NCBI GenBank assembly: GCA_003456035.1
Contig: DMPJ01000207.1
Coordinates: forward strand, 883 to 6,326
Length of the DNA stretch: 5,444 bases
DNA from: Planktothrix sp. UBA8402
Lineage (GTDB): Bacteria > Cyanobacteriota > Cyanobacteriia > Cyanobacteriales > Microcoleaceae
Direction of reading: 5' to 3'
Within the stretch, counting starts at the first letter, position 1, and every line of letters begins with the position of its first letter. Under the pieces are notes generated by a model. That model was not told where the DNA came from. It saw nothing but the letters and a program-made list of their open reading frames with translations, and searched no databases. Made by a program: the position numbers and the translations under genes. Shown piece by piece: positions 4,865 through 5,444 of the stretch.

Positions 4865-5228
4865 GTGCGAGACGTTCGGTGCCAAAGTCTAGGTTTAAAC
4901 CCCGAAACGTAAGCAGGAAGATAGGTTCAGACAATTGGTAAATGGAGTTAAATCCACTAATAAATCCAGTCAAGCCCATCTTAACTTTGAAAATGTAACC
5001 CAAAGGAGGGTTAATCTCGGAGTCAATGGTGCGGCTTCCCGAACATTAAAAGTACGGGAGCCAAAACCAGAGAGATTCGGCAATTCCCACAGTGCCAGAC
5101 TGATTATCAAAACACTGAAGCTGGGAATAACGGGAGGACGGATATAAGTCAATATCTAAGTAGTTCCCTAGCCAATTGCCCATGATTAACGCAAGTGAAC
5201 ATCCGGCTTGAACCGTCGTAATAATTAA

Positions 5229-5255
5229 GTAGTGAAATTGACTTGATTACACTGC
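5229..5255 (+). ncRNA. Intron EBS2 stem-loop
   Basis: GTAGTG (5229-5234) pairs with CACTGC (5250-5255), with one U-G. The 15-base loop ends in TTGATTA (5243-5249), complementary to IBS2. It belongs to domain I of the group II intron. Confidence 0.7.
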
Positions 5256-5280
5256 GTTCAAAAGAACAAGGGGAAAAGGT

Positions 5281-5300
5281 AGAAGTTTTCATGTACTTCT
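5281..5300 (+). ncRNA. Intron EBS1 stem-loop
   Basis: AGAAGT (5281-5286) and ACTTCT (5295-5300) form a perfect 6-bp stem. The 8-base loop TTTCATGT carries TCATGT (5289-5294), the exact complement of the six bases before the intron. It lies 46 bases downstream of EBS2, the usual order. Confidence 0.78.
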
Positions 5301-5426
5301 ATAAAAAGGTAAGGTCTTTCTATACAAACACTTACTAAGACTTCCAAAAGTACCCCGGCGGATAGGGTGAATCTAAAGGCAATAATCCCATTCTTCAAGG
5401 AACGTTAAAAACCCTCACTAACCCCT

Positions 5427-5444
5427 ACAGTGGTCGAATACTGT
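5427..5444 (+). repeat. Short hairpin ACAGT/ACTGT at the window edge
   Basis: A perfect 5-bp stem with an 8-base loop (5432-5439), ending at the last base of the window. By distance from the 5' end it may belong to domain III or the start of domain IV of the intron; the assignment is open. Confidence 0.35.

Larger units (their letters stand above)
4865..5444 (+). mobile_element. Group II intron, 5' part (domain I onward), cut by the window edge
   Basis: The element begins with GTGCG, matching the group II 5' consensus GUGYG. It is followed by about 580 bases without a credible protein gene but full of short complementary stems, as expected for ribozyme domains I-III. Examples are GGCT-CCCG with CGGG-AGCC (5033-5041 with 5055-5062, one bulged T), the long-range GACGG (5137-5141) with CCGTC (5213-5217), GTTC-AAAA-GAAC (5256-5267), and GGTCTT with AAGACT (from about 5313). 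The decisive evidence is two hairpin loops that present EBS2 and EBS1, complementary to the 14 bases directly upstream of GTGCG. The opening GTGCGAGACGTTCGGTGCC and the later AACCCCGAAACGTAAGCAGG resemble chloroplast-like bacterial introns as I remember them from cyanobacteria; that class is a recollection. The reverse transcriptase/maturase (domain IV), domain V, domain VI and the 3' boundary would lie to the right. Whether the copy is complete or active cannot be judged. Confidence 0.85.

Noticed and set aside
4935..5152. Short open frames on both strands in the right-hand segment
   Set aside because: They overlap each other in a region that folds as group II intron domain I, and neither peptide looks like a protein domain.

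Overview
The window looks like a piece of a cyanobacterial chromosome, probably from a filamentous, repeat-rich lineage. The reasons are two GCGATCGC (HIP1-core) octamers, several heptanucleotide tandem-repeat arrays between genes, a small protein of a type I recall as cyanobacterial only, and the 5' half of a group II intron. No database search was possible, so family names rest on motifs recognised by eye.

Layout, left to right. Positions 1-540 (minus) hold the first 180 residues of a MocR-type regulator: a GntR winged helix fused to an aminotransferase-like domain that runs off the left edge. The 217-base divergent gap to the next gene carries a dispersed GC-rich hairpin repeat and a perfect 10-bp inverted repeat plus a third related half-site, a good operator candidate. 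Positions 758-1045 (plus) encode a 95-residue conserved hypothetical protein. A 20-bp hairpin built from TTCGTAA heptamers separates it from the convergent gene at 1147-1809 (minus), a YciO-like member of the YrdC/Sua5 family. The 248 bases between that gene and the divergent larC are almost entirely GGGAATA/GGCAATG repeats folded into nested palindromes; the outer 37-base arms match at 36 of 37 positions and each carries an outward-facing promoter-like sequence.

Positions 2058-3317 (plus) are a complete single-frame larC, the nickel-inserting enzyme of nickel-pincer cofactor (NPN) synthesis. A TGGGTAA array fills the gap to a convergent four-helix-bundle protein of the 23S rRNA intervening-sequence family (3361-3726, minus). 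Divergent from it, across an AT-rich gap with recognisable promoters for both sides, lies a stomatin/slipin SPFH membrane protein (3936-4718, plus).

From 4865 to the right edge there is no protein gene. This segment reads as the 5' part of a group II intron: it starts with GTGCG, and two stem-loops present EBS1 and EBS2 sequences that pair with the 14 bases directly upstream of the start. Its reverse-transcriptase gene, if present, lies beyond the window.

The genes do not form one operon: strands alternate (minus, plus, minus, plus, minus, plus) and nearly every junction is marked by a repeat or palindrome. I see no coherent new multi-gene system. The most interesting items are the experimentally testable intron boundary and the mirror-image promoter-like arms between yciO-like and larC.
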